Positions 15,834 through 25,600 are shown, numbered from the stretch's first letter. The stretch: DNA of 64,000 nt from Dermacoccus abyssi (GCF_003515945.1 NZ_QWLM01000003.1:124001-188000); one strand, 5' to 3'. The notes: a model not told the origin generated them from the sequence alone. Translations and numbers: made by a program.

Positions 15834-18800
15834 TCAGGCCTCGTCGGCCTTCGTGCCCGGCGCACCGGCCGGGGCGACGACGCGCGTGCGCTTCTTGCGG
15901 GCCGGGGCCTTCGTTTCGGAGGTGGCCGCAGCCTGCGTCGGAGCGCTCTGCGCGGAACCGGCGGCGTCGCTCGCCTCACCGGCGACCTTCGTCAGCGGCG
16001 CGCTCGACATCGGTGCGTCAGCCAGGTCGACGGCCTGCAGGCTCACGGGCGCACCCGAGCTCGACGCCGCACGACGACGCGGACGCTTCGCGGGGGCCGT
16101 CGCCTCCTGCGTGACGACCGGGGCCTCCGCCTGAGTCGGGGCCGAGTCAGCGGCGACCTTCGGAGCATCAGCGGGCGTCTCGGGCGACGCAGCGGCAGCT
16201 GCCGGAGCGTCACTCGTGGTCGTGGAGGCCTGAACCGTCATGACGGTCGCCTCTCCGGCTGCCGTGGGCGCACCCGTCGATGTGGCGGCACGACGCGAAC
16301 CGCGACGGCGAGCCGGGGTCTTGCCCGGCTCCTGCGGCGCGCTCTTCGTCGAGGTGCTCGACGACGACTCGACGTGCCCGACGTTCTCACGCACCGTGGT
16401 GCGCTCGGGTGCGGCCGCCTTCGTCGCGGCGTCCTTCTCGCTCACGACTGCGTCCTCGGACGAGGCCGTGGAGACCGGTTCGGACGTGGCCGACTTGTCG
16501 CCCGCGGAGATGGCAGCAGCGTGCGCCGCAGCCGCGATCTGGGCGAAGCCGTTGTCGCGCTCGTCGCCCTTCTTGTCGTGGGACGAGTCGTTGGAGTTGG
16601 AGTTCGAGCCGCCGGAGGTGTTGCCGTTGCCCCCTCCGTTGTTGGAGCCACCATTGCCGTTGCCACCGCGACGCGAGCCACGACCCTTGCGGTTCGTGTC
16701 GTTGCCGTTGATGTCACGGTTCTCGACCGGGTGGTCGTGCACGATGATGCCGCGCCCATGGCACGACTCGCACTGCTCGGAGAACACCTCGACGAGGCCC
16801 GAACCGACACGCTTACGCGTCATCTGCACGAGGCCGAGCGACGTCACCTCGGCGACCTGGTGCTTCGTCCGGTCACGTCCAAGGCACTCGAGGAGACGGC
16901 GCACGACGAGCTCGCGGTTGCTCTCGAGCACCATGTCGATGAAGTCGACGACGATGATGCCGCCGATGTCGCGCAGTCGCAGCTGACGCACGATCTCCTC
17001 GGCAGCTTCGATGTTGTTCTTCGTCACCGTCTCTTCGAGGTTGCCGCCGGAGCCGACGAACTTGCCCGTGTTGACGTCGACCACCGTCATGGCCTCGGTG
17101 CGGTCGATGACGAGCGAACCACCGCTCGGCAGCCAGACCTTGCGGTCCATGGCTTTGGCGAGCTGCTCGTCGATGCGGTGCTTGGCGAAGACGTCCTTCT
17201 CTCCGGTCCACTTCTCGAGGCGCTCGGTGAGGTCCGGAGCCACCTCGGAGATGTAGGAGTGCACCTCGTTCCAGGCGCGGTCGGCGGAGACGACCATCTT
17301 GGCGAAGTCCTCGTTGAAGACGTCACGGATGACGCGGACCGTGAGGTCCGGCTCGCCGTGCACGAGCACCGGGGCGTTGCCGCTCTCGGCCTTCTTCTGG
17401 ATCTTCTCCCACATCTTCGTGAGGCGCTCGACGTCGGCGCGCAGCTCCTCCTCGGAGGCACCCTCGGCGGCGGTGCGCACGATGACGCCTGCGTCGGCGG
17501 GCACGACCTCCTTGAGGATCTTCTTCAGGCGTGCGCGCTCCACGTCGGGCAGCTTGCGGCTGATGCCGGTCATCGAGTTGCCCGGCACGTAGACGAGGAA
17601 GCGCCCCGGAAGGGAGATCTGCGAGGTCAGGCGGGCGCCCTTGTGGCCGATCGGGTCCTTCGTCACCTGGACGAGGACGCTCTCGCCCGCCTTGAGGGCG
17701 TGCTCGATGCGCTTGGGCTGGTTGTCGAGGCCGGCGGCGTCCCAGTTGACCTCACCGGCGTACAGCACGGCGTTGCGGCCGCGACCGATGTCGATGAACG
17801 CGGCCTCCATGGAGGGCAGGACGTTCTGGACGCGACCGAGGTAGACGTTGCCGGCCATCGACGAGGCCTGCTCCTGGCGCGAGACGTAGTGCTCGGCGAG
17901 CACGCCGTCCTCGAGGACACCAATCTGCGTGCGGCCCTCGCGCTCACGCACGACCATGACGCGCTCGACGCTCTCGCGGCGAGCGAGGAACTCGGCCTCG
18001 GTGATGACGGTGCGGCGACGACCGGCCTCGCGGCCCTCGCGGCGGCGCTGCTTCTTCGCCTCGAGACGCGTCGACCCCTTGATCGAGGTGACCTCGTCCT
18101 TGACCTTGCGGGGCTCGCGGACGCGCGTGACGGTGTTCGGATCGTCGGAGTCCGAGCCGCCCGAACCGCTGCGGCGACGACGGCGGGTGCGCTTGCGCGA
18201 ACCCGAGTCGTTGGAGTCGTCGTCGCCGTTGTCGGAGTCGTTCGAGGCGTTGTCCGAGATGTCGTCCTCGTTCGCGTCGCCTTCGCGCTCGGCGTTCTTG
18301 CCGTTGTTCGAGCCGTTCGACTCGTTCGAGTTCTTGTCGCCCGAGTTGTTCGAATCGCCGGAATCGCCCGAGTTCTTGGAGGAGTTCGAGCGGCGACCGC
18401 GGCCACCGCGCCGGCGGCGACGCGGGGTCTGGTCGTCGTCGTTGTCATCGGTGTCGTCGTCGCCGGAGGCGTTCACGTCGTCGGCGTCGCCGTCCCCCGC
18501 GGCGACGGAGTTGGCCGAACTGTCTCTGCGATCGTTGTTCCCGTCACGCGAACCGCGGCGACTGCCTCGTCCGCGGTTGCCACGCGAGGTGTCGTCCCCG
18601 TCGCCGCCGTCCTCCGAGCGCGACTCGGCGTCGTCGTCCGACGCTGAGGCCTCGTCACGCTCGTCCTCGCGGGGCACGCGCTCACGCTTGGGAGCGCGCT
18701 TCTGCGGGTCCGGAGCCTGGAAGAGCAGACCGAAGGCGGCGCCGGGCGCGGGAGCCGCAGCTGCCTCGTCGGTGGTGTCGGCTTCCTCGGTCTCGTCGAC

Positions 18801-18893
18801 CTCCGGCGTTTCGGGAGCCTGCTGTGAGGCGAAAGGACTACCTGCGAAGAAGGGGCTCGCGGAGGTGGTCTCGTCGTTGTTCTCGGGGGCCAT
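15834..18893 (-). CDS. rne: Ribonuclease E/G family protein with long disordered termini
   Basis: This 1019-residue endoribonuclease processes rRNA, tRNA and mRNA at 5' monophosphate ends. Residues 1-310 are disordered and extremely Ser/Asn/Asp-rich with Arg patches. The S1 domain (about 355-430) shows GNVYLGRVQNVLPSMEAAFI. The catalytic metal residues lie in MTVVDVNTGKFVGSG and GIIVVDFIDM. CESCHGRG is the zinc-link motif joining protomers. The tail of about 290 residues is Asn/Ser/Gly-rich, then Ala/Pro-rich, probably a degradosome scaffold. ATG 18893 follows GGAGG closely. It lies upstream of rplU, as in many actinobacteria. Confidence 0.94.
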   Translation of the reverse strand: MAPENNDETTSASPFFAGSPFASQQAPETPEVDETEEADTTDEAAAAPAPGAAFGLLFQAPDPQKRAPKRERVPREDERDEASASDDDAESRSEDGGDGDDTSRGNRGRGSRRGSRDGNNDRRDSSANSVAAGDGDADDVNASGDDDTDDNDDDQTPRRRRRGGRGRRSNSSKNSGDSGDSNNSGDKNSNESNGSNNGKNAEREGDANEDDISDNASNDSDNGDDDSNDSGSRKRTRRRRRSGSGGSDSDDPNTVTRVREPRKVKDEVTSIKGSTRLEAKKQRRREGREAGRRRTVITEAEFLARRESVERVMVVREREGRTQIGVLEDGVLAEHYVSRQEQASSMAGNVYLGRVQNVLPSMEAAFIDIGRGRNAVLYAGEVNWDAAGLDNQPKRIEHALKAGESVLVQVTKDPIGHKGARLTSQISLPGRFLVYVPGNSMTGISRKLPDVERARLKKILKEVVPADAGVIVRTAAEGASEEELRADVERLTKMWEKIQKKAESGNAPVLVHGEPDLTVRVIRDVFNEDFAKMVVSADRAWNEVHSYISEVAPDLTERLEKWTGEKDVFAKHRIDEQLAKAMDRKVWLPSGGSLVIDRTEAMTVVDVNTGKFVGSGGNLEETVTKNNIEAAEEIVRQLRLRDIGGIIVVDFIDMVLESNRELVVRRLLECLGRDRTKHQVAEVTSLGLVQMTRKRVGSGLVEVFSEQCESCHGRGIIVHDHPVENRDINGNDTNRKGRGSRRGGNGNGGSNNGGGNGNTSGGSNSNSNDSSHDKKGDERDNGFAQIAAAAHAAAISAGDKSATSEPVSTASSEDAVVSEKDAATKAAAPERTTVRENVGHVESSSSTSTKSAPQEPGKTPARRRGSRRAATSTGAPTAAGEATVMTVQASTTTSDAPAAAAASPETPADAPKVAADSAPTQAEAPVVTQEATAPAKRPRRRAASSSGAPVSLQAVDLADAPMSSAPLTKVAGEASDAAGSAQSAPTQAAATSETKAPARKKRTRVVAPAGAPGTKADEA

Positions 18894-19281
18894 GGGCCCT
18901 CCTTCTCGTCGGCACGGCGTGTGCCACAGAAAGGCCCGTTTGGCCTTGCACGCGCCGCGGCGCGGATGAAGCAAATCGCCGTCTCGGGTCGTGACCCGCA
19001 ACGACGGAAGTCGTCTTCTACGTGGATCGTCGGCTCGCGCATCGCGCGGCACCGAACGTCACGCCGCAGCCCCTCGCGGTCGGCAGCTTCGCAGTGTGTG
19101 CGTCGGCCACCCTCGCTCCGGACGGCGTCGGGTGAGGTGCGGCTCGCGCCGTCGTCCCCCACGTCCCGTCGGCGCGGTCGGAAGGTTCTGCGGGTTCGCC
19201 GCGAATTCTGTGAGACTCACGCGAACCACAGGCAGTATCGCACAGGTCGTCGCCGTGCGGCCCACTCGCCACGCGAGGACA
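18894..19281 (-). other. Long gene-free region upstream of rne
   Basis: These 388 bases between the TIGR03936 gene and rne hold no credible ORF on either strand. A possible minus-strand -10 (GATACT) lies near 19234, which would give a 5' leader of over 300 nt. RNase E mRNAs in other bacteria have long leaders used for autoregulation, so this region may be a similar leader. I cannot fold it reliably by eye. Confidence 0.4.
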
Positions 19282-20019
19282 TCATTGCTCGAACGGGTCT
19301 CCGACCGTGTTGCCGGGCTCCAGAGTGCCCTGCGCGAGGCGGGTCATGAGCGGCGGGCGCGGAACGACGAGTTCCGTGAGTTCACCGATGCCCTTGAGCA
19401 CGTCGTTGGGTCGTACGGCGGGCGTGGTGTGCTGGATCGTCATCGTCCACCGGGCGATCTCGGCACCGGCGTCGGAACGAACCCCGACGACGTCGGAGGT
19501 GAGGACAGCCTGGCGGACGTCGAACTCGCGCACGCCCGACTTCGTCATGCGCGTGACGAGCAGTTCGGTGCGCGTCATGAACGCGTCGACGGCTTCGGTG
19601 AGGGTCTCGAGCGGGATGCCCTCGAAGTCGAGTTGCCAGACGCTGGCCTGGAGCAGATCCGCGAGCGCACCCGGTGCGGCTTCCACGACACGCAGGACGG
19701 CGAGATCCGTCGGCAGCGACTCGTCGAGTGCCTCACGAAGCTTCTCGACGTCACACACCTGCGTCAGTTGGAGCTGGAAGTACTCCGACTCGGACGCCGT
19801 TCCCGTCGGGGCAGCGTTGGCATAGGAAATACGCGGATGAGGGTGGAAGCCGGCGGAGAAGGCCATCGGCACGCCCGCGCGACGGACCGCTCGCTCGAGC
19901 GCGCGCTGAAAGTCGCGTGTCGAGGAGAAGCGCAGGCGCCCGCGCTTGGCGTAGCGCACGGACACCTTCTGCACTGCCGGTGCGGGAGGTGGGCCTTCGG
20001 GAACTCGCTGACGTGCCAC
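19282..20019 (-). CDS. TIGR03936 family radical-SAM-associated protein (DUF2344)
   Basis: This 245-residue protein matches the TIGR03936/DUF2344 family: VRYAKRGRLRFSSTRDFQRA near residue 22, AVRRAGVPMAFSAGFHPHPR near 47, and a C-terminal tail ending GDPFEQ. In most actinobacteria it sits beside, or is fused to, the TIGR03960 radical SAM protein and upstream of rne. Here its partner lies at 22443-24446, separated by two unrelated genes. The biochemical function is unknown; a role in RNA or tRNA modification is inferred from its neighbours. Confidence 0.85.
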   Translation of the reverse strand: MARQRVPEGPPPAPAVQKVSVRYAKRGRLRFSSTRDFQRALERAVRRAGVPMAFSAGFHPHPRISYANAAPTGTASESEYFQLQLTQVCDVEKLREALDESLPTDLAVLRVVEAAPGALADLLQASVWQLDFEGIPLETLTEAVDAFMTRTELLVTRMTKSGVREFDVRQAVLTSDVVGVRSDAGAEIARWTMTIQHTTPAVRPNDVLKGIGELTELVVPRPPLMTRLAQGTLEPGNTVGDPFEQ

Positions 20020-20056
20020 GAGTGAGAAGCCTACCCGTGCTCGCGTCGAGCGCCTC

Positions 20057-20062
20057 TACCAT
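20057..20062 (+). promoter_or_regulatory. -10 hexamer TACCAT of a probable leaderless promoter
   Basis: TACCAT lies six bases before the ATG at 20069 and no Shine-Dalgarno motif is present. The geometry fits a leaderless mRNA. Confidence 0.5.
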
Positions 20063-20068
20063 GCGTTC

Positions 20069-21365
20069 ATGACGCAGCCGATGCGCCCGCGCGCACCGCG
20101 GCTCCACCCCGCTTGGATCGTCGCGGGCATCACTTTCATCACAGCGATCTCCGCCGCCGGTTTCCGTTCGGCACCGAGCGTCATGATGCATCCGCTCCAC
20201 GAGGAGTTCGGGTGGTCGATGGGCCTCATCGGCTCCGCCGTGTCGGTCAATCTCCTCTTCTACGGCCTCACTGCGCCGTTCTCCGCCGCGGCCATGGAGC
20301 GTTTCGGCGTCCGCGCGGTCGTGGTGGCCGCGCTCGCCCTCATCGCCGCAGGCGCCGTGCTGCCGGTGTGGATGACGCAGCCGTGGCAGCTCATCGCATG
20401 CTGGGGCGCGCTCATCGGCCTCGGTGCCGGCGTCATGTCGATGTCGCTCGTCGCGACGGTGAGCAACCGGTGGTTCGAGAAGCGCCGCGCCACCGTCTCG
20501 GGTGTTCTGGCCGCCGGGGCGGCGACGGGCCAGCTCATCTTCCTGCCGATCATGGCCCAGCTCACCGATGCGTCGGGCTGGCGCTCGGCCACCGTCGCCA
20601 TCGGTGCACTGGCGCTCGTCGCGATCCCGCTTGTGCTCTGGCGCATGCGCAATCACCCCGCCGACCTCGGCGTCAACGCCTACGGCGTACCGGCCGACGA
20701 GCCCGTGCGCACTCCCCCACCGGTTTTCCACGGGCGCGGCCCGACTCGCGCTCTCCTCGCTCAAGGACGCGGCCGCCCGTCCGGCGTTCTGGATCCTGGC
20801 CTTCACGTTCGCCGTGTGCGGCGCGACGACGAACGGCCTCGTCGGCACCCACTTCATTCCGGCCGCCATGGATCACGGCATGGCCGGCACGGCCGCCGCG
20901 AGCCTTCTCGCGCTCGTCGGGGTGTTCGACATCATCGGCACGATCTTCTCGGGATGGCTCACCGACCGCGTCGACCCTGCGCTGCTGCTCACGATCTACT
21001 ACGCGGGCCGGGGACTGAGCCTCATCGTGCTGCCCATGCTCTTCACCGACGACGTGAAGCCGAGCATGTTCGTCTTCATCCTCTTCTACGGCCTCGACTG
21101 GGTGGCAACCGTGCCGCCCACCATTGCCCTGTGCCGCGCGTACTTCGGCCCGGAGCGAGGCGCCATCGTCTTCGGCTGGGTCTTCGCGAGCCACCAGATC
21201 GGGGCGGCGATCGCCGCGACGGCGGCGGGCATGGTGCGCGACGGACTCGGCACCTACACGTGGGCCTGGATGGTCGGGGCCGCGCTGTGCGGACTCGCTG
21301 CTGTGGCATGTCTGGGCATGAGGCGTCGAGGTCGGGTGCCGAGCGAGGTCACGGTCCCCGCCTGA
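20069..21365 (+). pseudogene. MFS transporter, single frameshift
   Basis: Two reading frames together make one ordinary 12-helix MFS protein of about 430 residues (oxalate/formate or MCT-like). Frame one runs from ATG 20069 (HPAWIVAGITFITAISAAGF, RMRNHPADLGVNAYGVPADE) to about 20720. The +1 frame continues from FSTGAARLALSSLKDAAARP through GWVFASHQIGAAIAA to the stop at 21363-21365. The shift falls at or beside ACTCCCCCACC, where one C fewer restores continuity. It is either inactivated or a homopolymer sequencing error; both halves are otherwise well conserved. Confidence 0.8.
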
Positions 21366-21387
21366 TCCGGGTGAGCCCCCTCGGCCA

Positions 21388-22443
21388 TCAGCGGAAGACG
21401 CGGGTGAGCACCGCCGTCGGACCTTCGATCGGGCCCTTCGTGAGCGGTTCGCGCGGAACGGCCGAGCGCCACAGGAGAGGAAGGACAAGTCCGAGAGCCG
21501 TGAGGATCGCGACGTTCGCCCAGCTGTCGTCGGGCTGACCTGGTGCGTACGAGCGTACGTACCAGGCGAGGTATCCGATCTGCACCACGTAGACGCTGAG
21601 CGTCATGGCACCCGCGACGGAGAGCAGCGGGATGTCCACATGGTCGGGAGCGAGCCCGAGCCAGACGCCCGAGATACCGACGACGAGCAGCGCGCAGAAG
21701 GCGACCTCGAGGTGCGTGCCGCTGTAGGGCTCGAAGTCGATGCGGCCGCCCTCCTTGGCGAGCATCAGCCCTGCAGCCAGGAGGAGCGAGAAGACGCCTG
21801 CTGCCGCGATGTGCCAATTGAGGCGAACCGACGACATCGCTCGCCAGAGGATGATGCCGATGCACGTGAAGACGAGGAGCGTCGTCAGGCGATAGTGGGT
21901 ACCGGTGAAGACCACATTCCACAAACGCGCACCGACCTGGTCGCCCCGGACGGCAGCCTCGGCCGCCTTCGAGCCGAACGACTCCATGAAGTAGGGGGCC
22001 GAAGCCCACAGCGCCGTCGCGACACCGGCAAGCGCCGTCACGGGAAGTCGAGCGAGCAACGGAGCCAGAAGGGTCGGCAACGCGAGGTAGAGCAGGACGA
22101 TGTCGACCTGGGCTCCCCACGTCTCCAGCCACAAACCGAGAGCGACCAGCACAGCGGCGCGAATGCCGGCGCGCACGAACGCTGCCGGGAGCCCGCGGCT
22201 TCCTCGGTCGCCCAGTTCGGCGCCGATGCCGATGAGAAGAGCGAACAGCGGCGCCGTGGCGAACTCCGTCAGGTTGAACAGGCGCAGCGGCCCGGGGCTC
22301 GGAGCGCAGTGCGCCACGAACATCGAGATGAGGACGAGTCCGCGCAGACTGTCGACGCGGGTGTCACGGCCCCTGACGCTCGCCGGAGCTCGACGTGCGC
22401 GTCCGGAGCGTCCTCGCCGGGACGCCCTGGAGCGTGTGGCCAT
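21388..22443 (-). CDS. Multi-pass membrane acyltransferase-like protein (HGSNAT/DUF1624-type)
   Basis: This ~351-residue protein has about 10 transmembrane helices. After a basic N-terminus it reads RVDSLRGLVLISMFVAHCAP, the R-D-x-L-R-G-x-x-x motif shared by acyltransferase-3 and heparan-alpha-glucosaminide acetyltransferase-like proteins. It probably acylates an envelope glycan or lipid, but donor and acceptor are unknown. Its ATG overlaps the TIGR03960 stop by one base (TGATG), so it is translationally coupled to that radical SAM gene. It converges on the frameshifted MFS gene. Confidence 0.75.
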   Translation of the reverse strand: MATRSRASRRGRSGRARRAPASVRGRDTRVDSLRGLVLISMFVAHCAPSPGPLRLFNLTEFATAPLFALLIGIGAELGDRGSRGLPAAFVRAGIRAAVLVALGLWLETWGAQVDIVLLYLALPTLLAPLLARLPVTALAGVATALWASAPYFMESFGSKAAEAAVRGDQVGARLWNVVFTGTHYRLTTLLVFTCIGIILWRAMSSVRLNWHIAAAGVFSLLLAAGLMLAKEGGRIDFEPYSGTHLEVAFCALLVVGISGVWLGLAPDHVDIPLLSVAGAMTLSVYVVQIGYLAWYVRSYAPGQPDDSWANVAILTALGLVLPLLWRSAVPREPLTKGPIEGPTAVLTRVFR

Positions 22444-24446
22444 CAGTGCGAGTGCTCGGCTGACGCCAGCTTCTTGGCTCCCGAGCCGAGAACGGTGAGT
22501 GGCAGCAACGTCTTGCCCGTGGGGCCGATCTGGATGTCGGTGTCCATCTGCGGGCACACGCCACAGTCGAAGCACGGCGTCCAGCGGCAGTCGTCGACCT
22601 CTTCCTCGTCGAGGGCGTCCTGCCAGTCCTGCCAGAGCCATTCCTTGTCGAGGCCGGAGTCGAGGTGATCCCACGGGAGCACCTCGAGTTCGCCGCGCTC
22701 GCGCGTGGTGTACCAGTCGACGTCGATGGGGTCGTCCATCTCCGCGAAGACGCGGGCGGCCTGTTCCATCCACCGCTCGTAACTGAAGTGTTCGCTCCAG
22801 CCGTCGAACCGACCGCCGTCACGCCAGACCGCCTCGATGACCGAACCGATGCGGCGGTCACCGCGGCTGAGCAGCCCCTCCACGATGCCGGGCTTGCCGT
22901 CGTGGTAGCGCATGCCGATGCTCGAACCGAACTTCTTGTCGGAGCGTATGGCGTCCTTGAGCTTCTTGAGGCGCTCGTCGGTCTCCTCCGCGGAGAGCTG
23001 ACCGCACCACTGGAACGGCGTGTGCGGCTTCGGCACGAAGCCACCGATGGAGACGGTGCAGCGGATGTCCTTGCGACCCGAGACCTGGCGGCCCGTCTCG
23101 ATGACGCGCTTGGCCATGTCGGCGATCTGCAGGACGTCCTCGTCCGTCTCGGTGGGAAGCCCGCACATGAAGTACAGCTTCACCTGACGCCAGCCGGCGC
23201 CGTAGGCCGCTGCGACCGTGTTGATGAGGTCGTCCTCGGAGACCATCTTGTTGATGACCTTGCGGATGCGCTCGCTGCCGCCCTCGGGCGCGAACGTCAG
23301 ACCGGAGCGTCGACCGTTGCGGGTGAGCTCGTTGGCGAGGTCGATGTTGAACGCGTCGACGCGGGTCGAGGGCAGGGACAGACCCGTCTGGGTGCCCTCG
23401 TAGCGGTCGGCCAGGCCCTTGGCGAGATCACCGATCTCGGTGTGGTCGGCGGAGCTGAGGGACAGCAGGCCGACCTCCTCGAAACCGGTTGCGGCCAGGC
23501 CGTTCTCGACCATCTCGCCGATACCGGTGATGGAGCGCTCGCGCACCGGGCGGGTGATCATGCCTGCCTGGCAGAAGCGACAGCCGCGGGTGCAGCCGCG
23601 GAAGATCTCGACGCTCATGCGCTCGTGCACCGACTCGGCCATCGGTACGAGCGGCTGCTTCGGGTACGGCCACTCGTCGAGGTCCATCACCGTGTGCTTC
23701 GAGACGCGCCACGGCACGCCCTGCGCCTCCTCGGTGAGGACGACGCGCTGGATGCGCCCGTCGGGCAGGTAGTCGACCTGGTACATCGACGGCACGTAGA
23801 CACTGCCGGTGCGTGCGAGTTCGAGCAGGAGGCCGCGGCGTCCGCCGGGCTTACCGCTGCTCTTCCACTCCTTGATGATGTCGGTGATGAGGAGCACGGC
23901 CTCCTCGCCGTCACCGACGACGGCGGCATCGATGAAGTCCGCGATGGGCTCGGGGTTGAAGGCCGAGTGCCCGCCCGCGAGGACGATGGGGTCGTCGAGA
24001 CCCCGCTCGTTCGCGTGCATCGGGATACCCGCGAGATCGAGCGCCGTCAGCAGGTTCGTGTAGCCGAGCTCGGTGGAGAACGAGACACCCAGCACGTCGA
24101 AGTCGCGCACGCTGCGGTGACCGTCGACGGTGAACTGCGGAACGCCGGATTCGCGCATGAGCGTTTCCATGTCCGGCCACATCGAGTACGTGCGCTCGGC
24201 GAGAGCGTCGTCGCGCTCGTTGAGCACTTCGTAGAGGATCATGACGCCCTGGTTGGGCACGCCCACCTCGTAGGCGTCGGGGTACATGAGCGCCCAGCGG
24301 GTGGTCAGCTCCTCACCGTCGGGGCCGTAGCCGCCGCAGTTCCAGTCCTTGAGTTGGGCGTTGAGCTCGCCGCCGACGTACTGGATCGGCTTGTTCACCT
24401 GCTCCAGCAGGGGCTCAAGGTCGTGGAAGAGGGACTCACCAGGCAT
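22443..24446 (-). CDS. TIGR03960 family B12-binding-type radical SAM protein
   Basis: This 667-residue protein is a radical SAM enzyme of the TIGR03960 family. An N-terminal cobalamin-binding-like Rossmann region (about 1-200, FDVLGVSFSTELGYTN) precedes the radical SAM core. RGCTRGCRFCQAGM near residue 285 supplies the Cx3Cx2C cysteines for a 4Fe-4S cluster. The C-terminus has a second group, CFDCGVCPQMD. In other genomes it pairs with TIGR03936, here 2.4 kb away. The substrate is unproven. The downstream acyltransferase gene is coupled to it. Confidence 0.92.
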   Translation of the reverse strand: MPGESLFHDLEPLLEQVNKPIQYVGGELNAQLKDWNCGGYGPDGEELTTRWALMYPDAYEVGVPNQGVMILYEVLNERDDALAERTYSMWPDMETLMRESGVPQFTVDGHRSVRDFDVLGVSFSTELGYTNLLTALDLAGIPMHANERGLDDPIVLAGGHSAFNPEPIADFIDAAVVGDGEEAVLLITDIIKEWKSSGKPGGRRGLLLELARTGSVYVPSMYQVDYLPDGRIQRVVLTEEAQGVPWRVSKHTVMDLDEWPYPKQPLVPMAESVHERMSVEIFRGCTRGCRFCQAGMITRPVRERSITGIGEMVENGLAATGFEEVGLLSLSSADHTEIGDLAKGLADRYEGTQTGLSLPSTRVDAFNIDLANELTRNGRRSGLTFAPEGGSERIRKVINKMVSEDDLINTVAAAYGAGWRQVKLYFMCGLPTETDEDVLQIADMAKRVIETGRQVSGRKDIRCTVSIGGFVPKPHTPFQWCGQLSAEETDERLKKLKDAIRSDKKFGSSIGMRYHDGKPGIVEGLLSRGDRRIGSVIEAVWRDGGRFDGWSEHFSYERWMEQAARVFAEMDDPIDVDWYTTRERGELEVLPWDHLDSGLDKEWLWQDWQDALDEEEVDDCRWTPCFDCGVCPQMDTDIQIGPTGKTLLPLTVLGSGAKKLASAEHSH

Positions 24447-24458
24447 GTTTCAAGAATA

Positions 24459-24501
24459 GGTGCGCCCACGGACAACCCCAAAAGGTTGCCGTGGGCGCGC
24501 C
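24459..24501 (-). terminator. Terminator hairpin after the threonine aldolase gene
   Basis: A 12-13 bp outer stem (GGTGCGCCCACGG with CCGTGGGCGCGCC, one mismatch) and an inner CAACC/GGTTG helix enclose an A-rich loop. It lies between the aldolase stop and the TIGR03960 start. Confidence 0.75.
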
Positions 24502-24532
24502 TGTCGCGTGAGTGCGACGGCCTGCCGGACGA

Positions 24533-25600
24533 TCAGCCGGTGGTTGCCTCAGCGATGGCTGCGACGAACGCGTCCACGTCGGTCTCGCTCGTGTCGAACG
24601 AGCACATCCAGCGCACCTCGCGGCGCGCCGCGTCCCAGTCGTAGAACCGGAACTTCTCGCGCAGGACGTCGGCCACACCTTCGGGCAGCACCGCGAAGTT
24701 GCCGTTGACGTACGTGTCCTGGGTGAACTCCACACCCTTGATGGAACCGTCCGCGAGACCGGCCTCCACACCGTCGCGCAGACGACGCGCCATCGCGTTG
24801 GCGTGACGGGCGTTCTCGAGCCACAGCTCGCCCTCGTACAGGGCGATGAGCTGCGCCGCGACGAACCGCATCTTCGACGACAGCTGCATCGTGTACTTGC
24901 GCACGTACGGCAGGCCTTCGGCTGCCTCCGGGTTCATGACGACGACCGCCTCGGCGAGCATCGCACCGTTCTTCGTACCGCCGAGGCTGAGGACGTCGAC
25001 ACCGGCGTCCGTCGTCATCTCGCGCAGACTGACGCCGAGGGCCGCCGCTGCGTTCGACAGCCGCGAGCCGTCGAGGTGCAGCTTGAGGCCGAGCGAGTGG
25101 GCGTGGTCGGCGAGCTCCTTGATCTCCTTGACCGTGTAGAGCGTGCCCAGCTCGGTCGACTGCGTGATCGAGACGACGCCGGGCTGCGCGCGGTGCTCGT
25201 CACCGAAGCCCCAGGCCTCGGTGTCGACGAGTTCCGGCGTCAGCTTTCCGTCGGGCGTGACGACGTTGAGGATCTTGAACCCGCCCACGCGCTCCGGGGC
25301 ACCGCCCTCGTCGACGTTGATGTGCGCCGTCGTCGCAGCGATGACCGCGCCCCAGCGCGGCAACATGGCCTGCAACCCGACGACGTTCGCGCCGGTGCCG
25401 TTGAAGACGGGGAACGCCTCGATGTCGTCACCGAAGTGACGGGCCATGACCTCCTGCAGCCGCGCCGTGTACACGTCGGCGCCGTAGGCCACCTGGTGTC
25501 CGCCGTTCGCCGCCACGAGGGCTGCCATGACGTCCGGGTGCACCCCGGCGTAGTTGTCCGAGGCGAAACCGCGCTCGTTGAGGTCGTGCTCCGTCTTCAC
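24533..25600 (-). CDS. Low-specificity L-threonine aldolase family PLP enzyme
   Basis: This 355-residue fold-type-I PLP enzyme of the beta-eliminating lyase/threonine aldolase family probably cleaves L-threonine or allo-threonine to glycine and acetaldehyde. It begins with RGFASDNYAGVHPDVMAALV. The PLP-binding Asp and His lie in LGLKLHLDGSRLSNAAAALG, and the Schiff-base Lys in DVLSLGGTKNGAMLAEAV. Its start overlaps the SDR stop by four bases (ATGA). The operon DUF6421-SDR-aldolase suggests a shared, undefined pathway. A terminator follows. Confidence 0.88.
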   Translation of the reverse strand: MKTEHDLNERGFASDNYAGVHPDVMAALVAANGGHQVAYGADVYTARLQEVMARHFGDDIEAFPVFNGTGANVVGLQAMLPRWGAVIAATTAHINVDEGGAPERVGGFKILNVVTPDGKLTPELVDTEAWGFGDEHRAQPGVVSITQSTELGTLYTVKEIKELADHAHSLGLKLHLDGSRLSNAAAALGVSLREMTTDAGVDVLSLGGTKNGAMLAEAVVVMNPEAAEGLPYVRKYTMQLSSKMRFVAAQLIALYEGELWLENARHANAMARRLRDGVEAGLADGSIKGVEFTQDTYVNGNFAVLPEGVADVLREKFRFYDWDAARREVRWMCSFDTSETDVDAFVAAIAEATTG

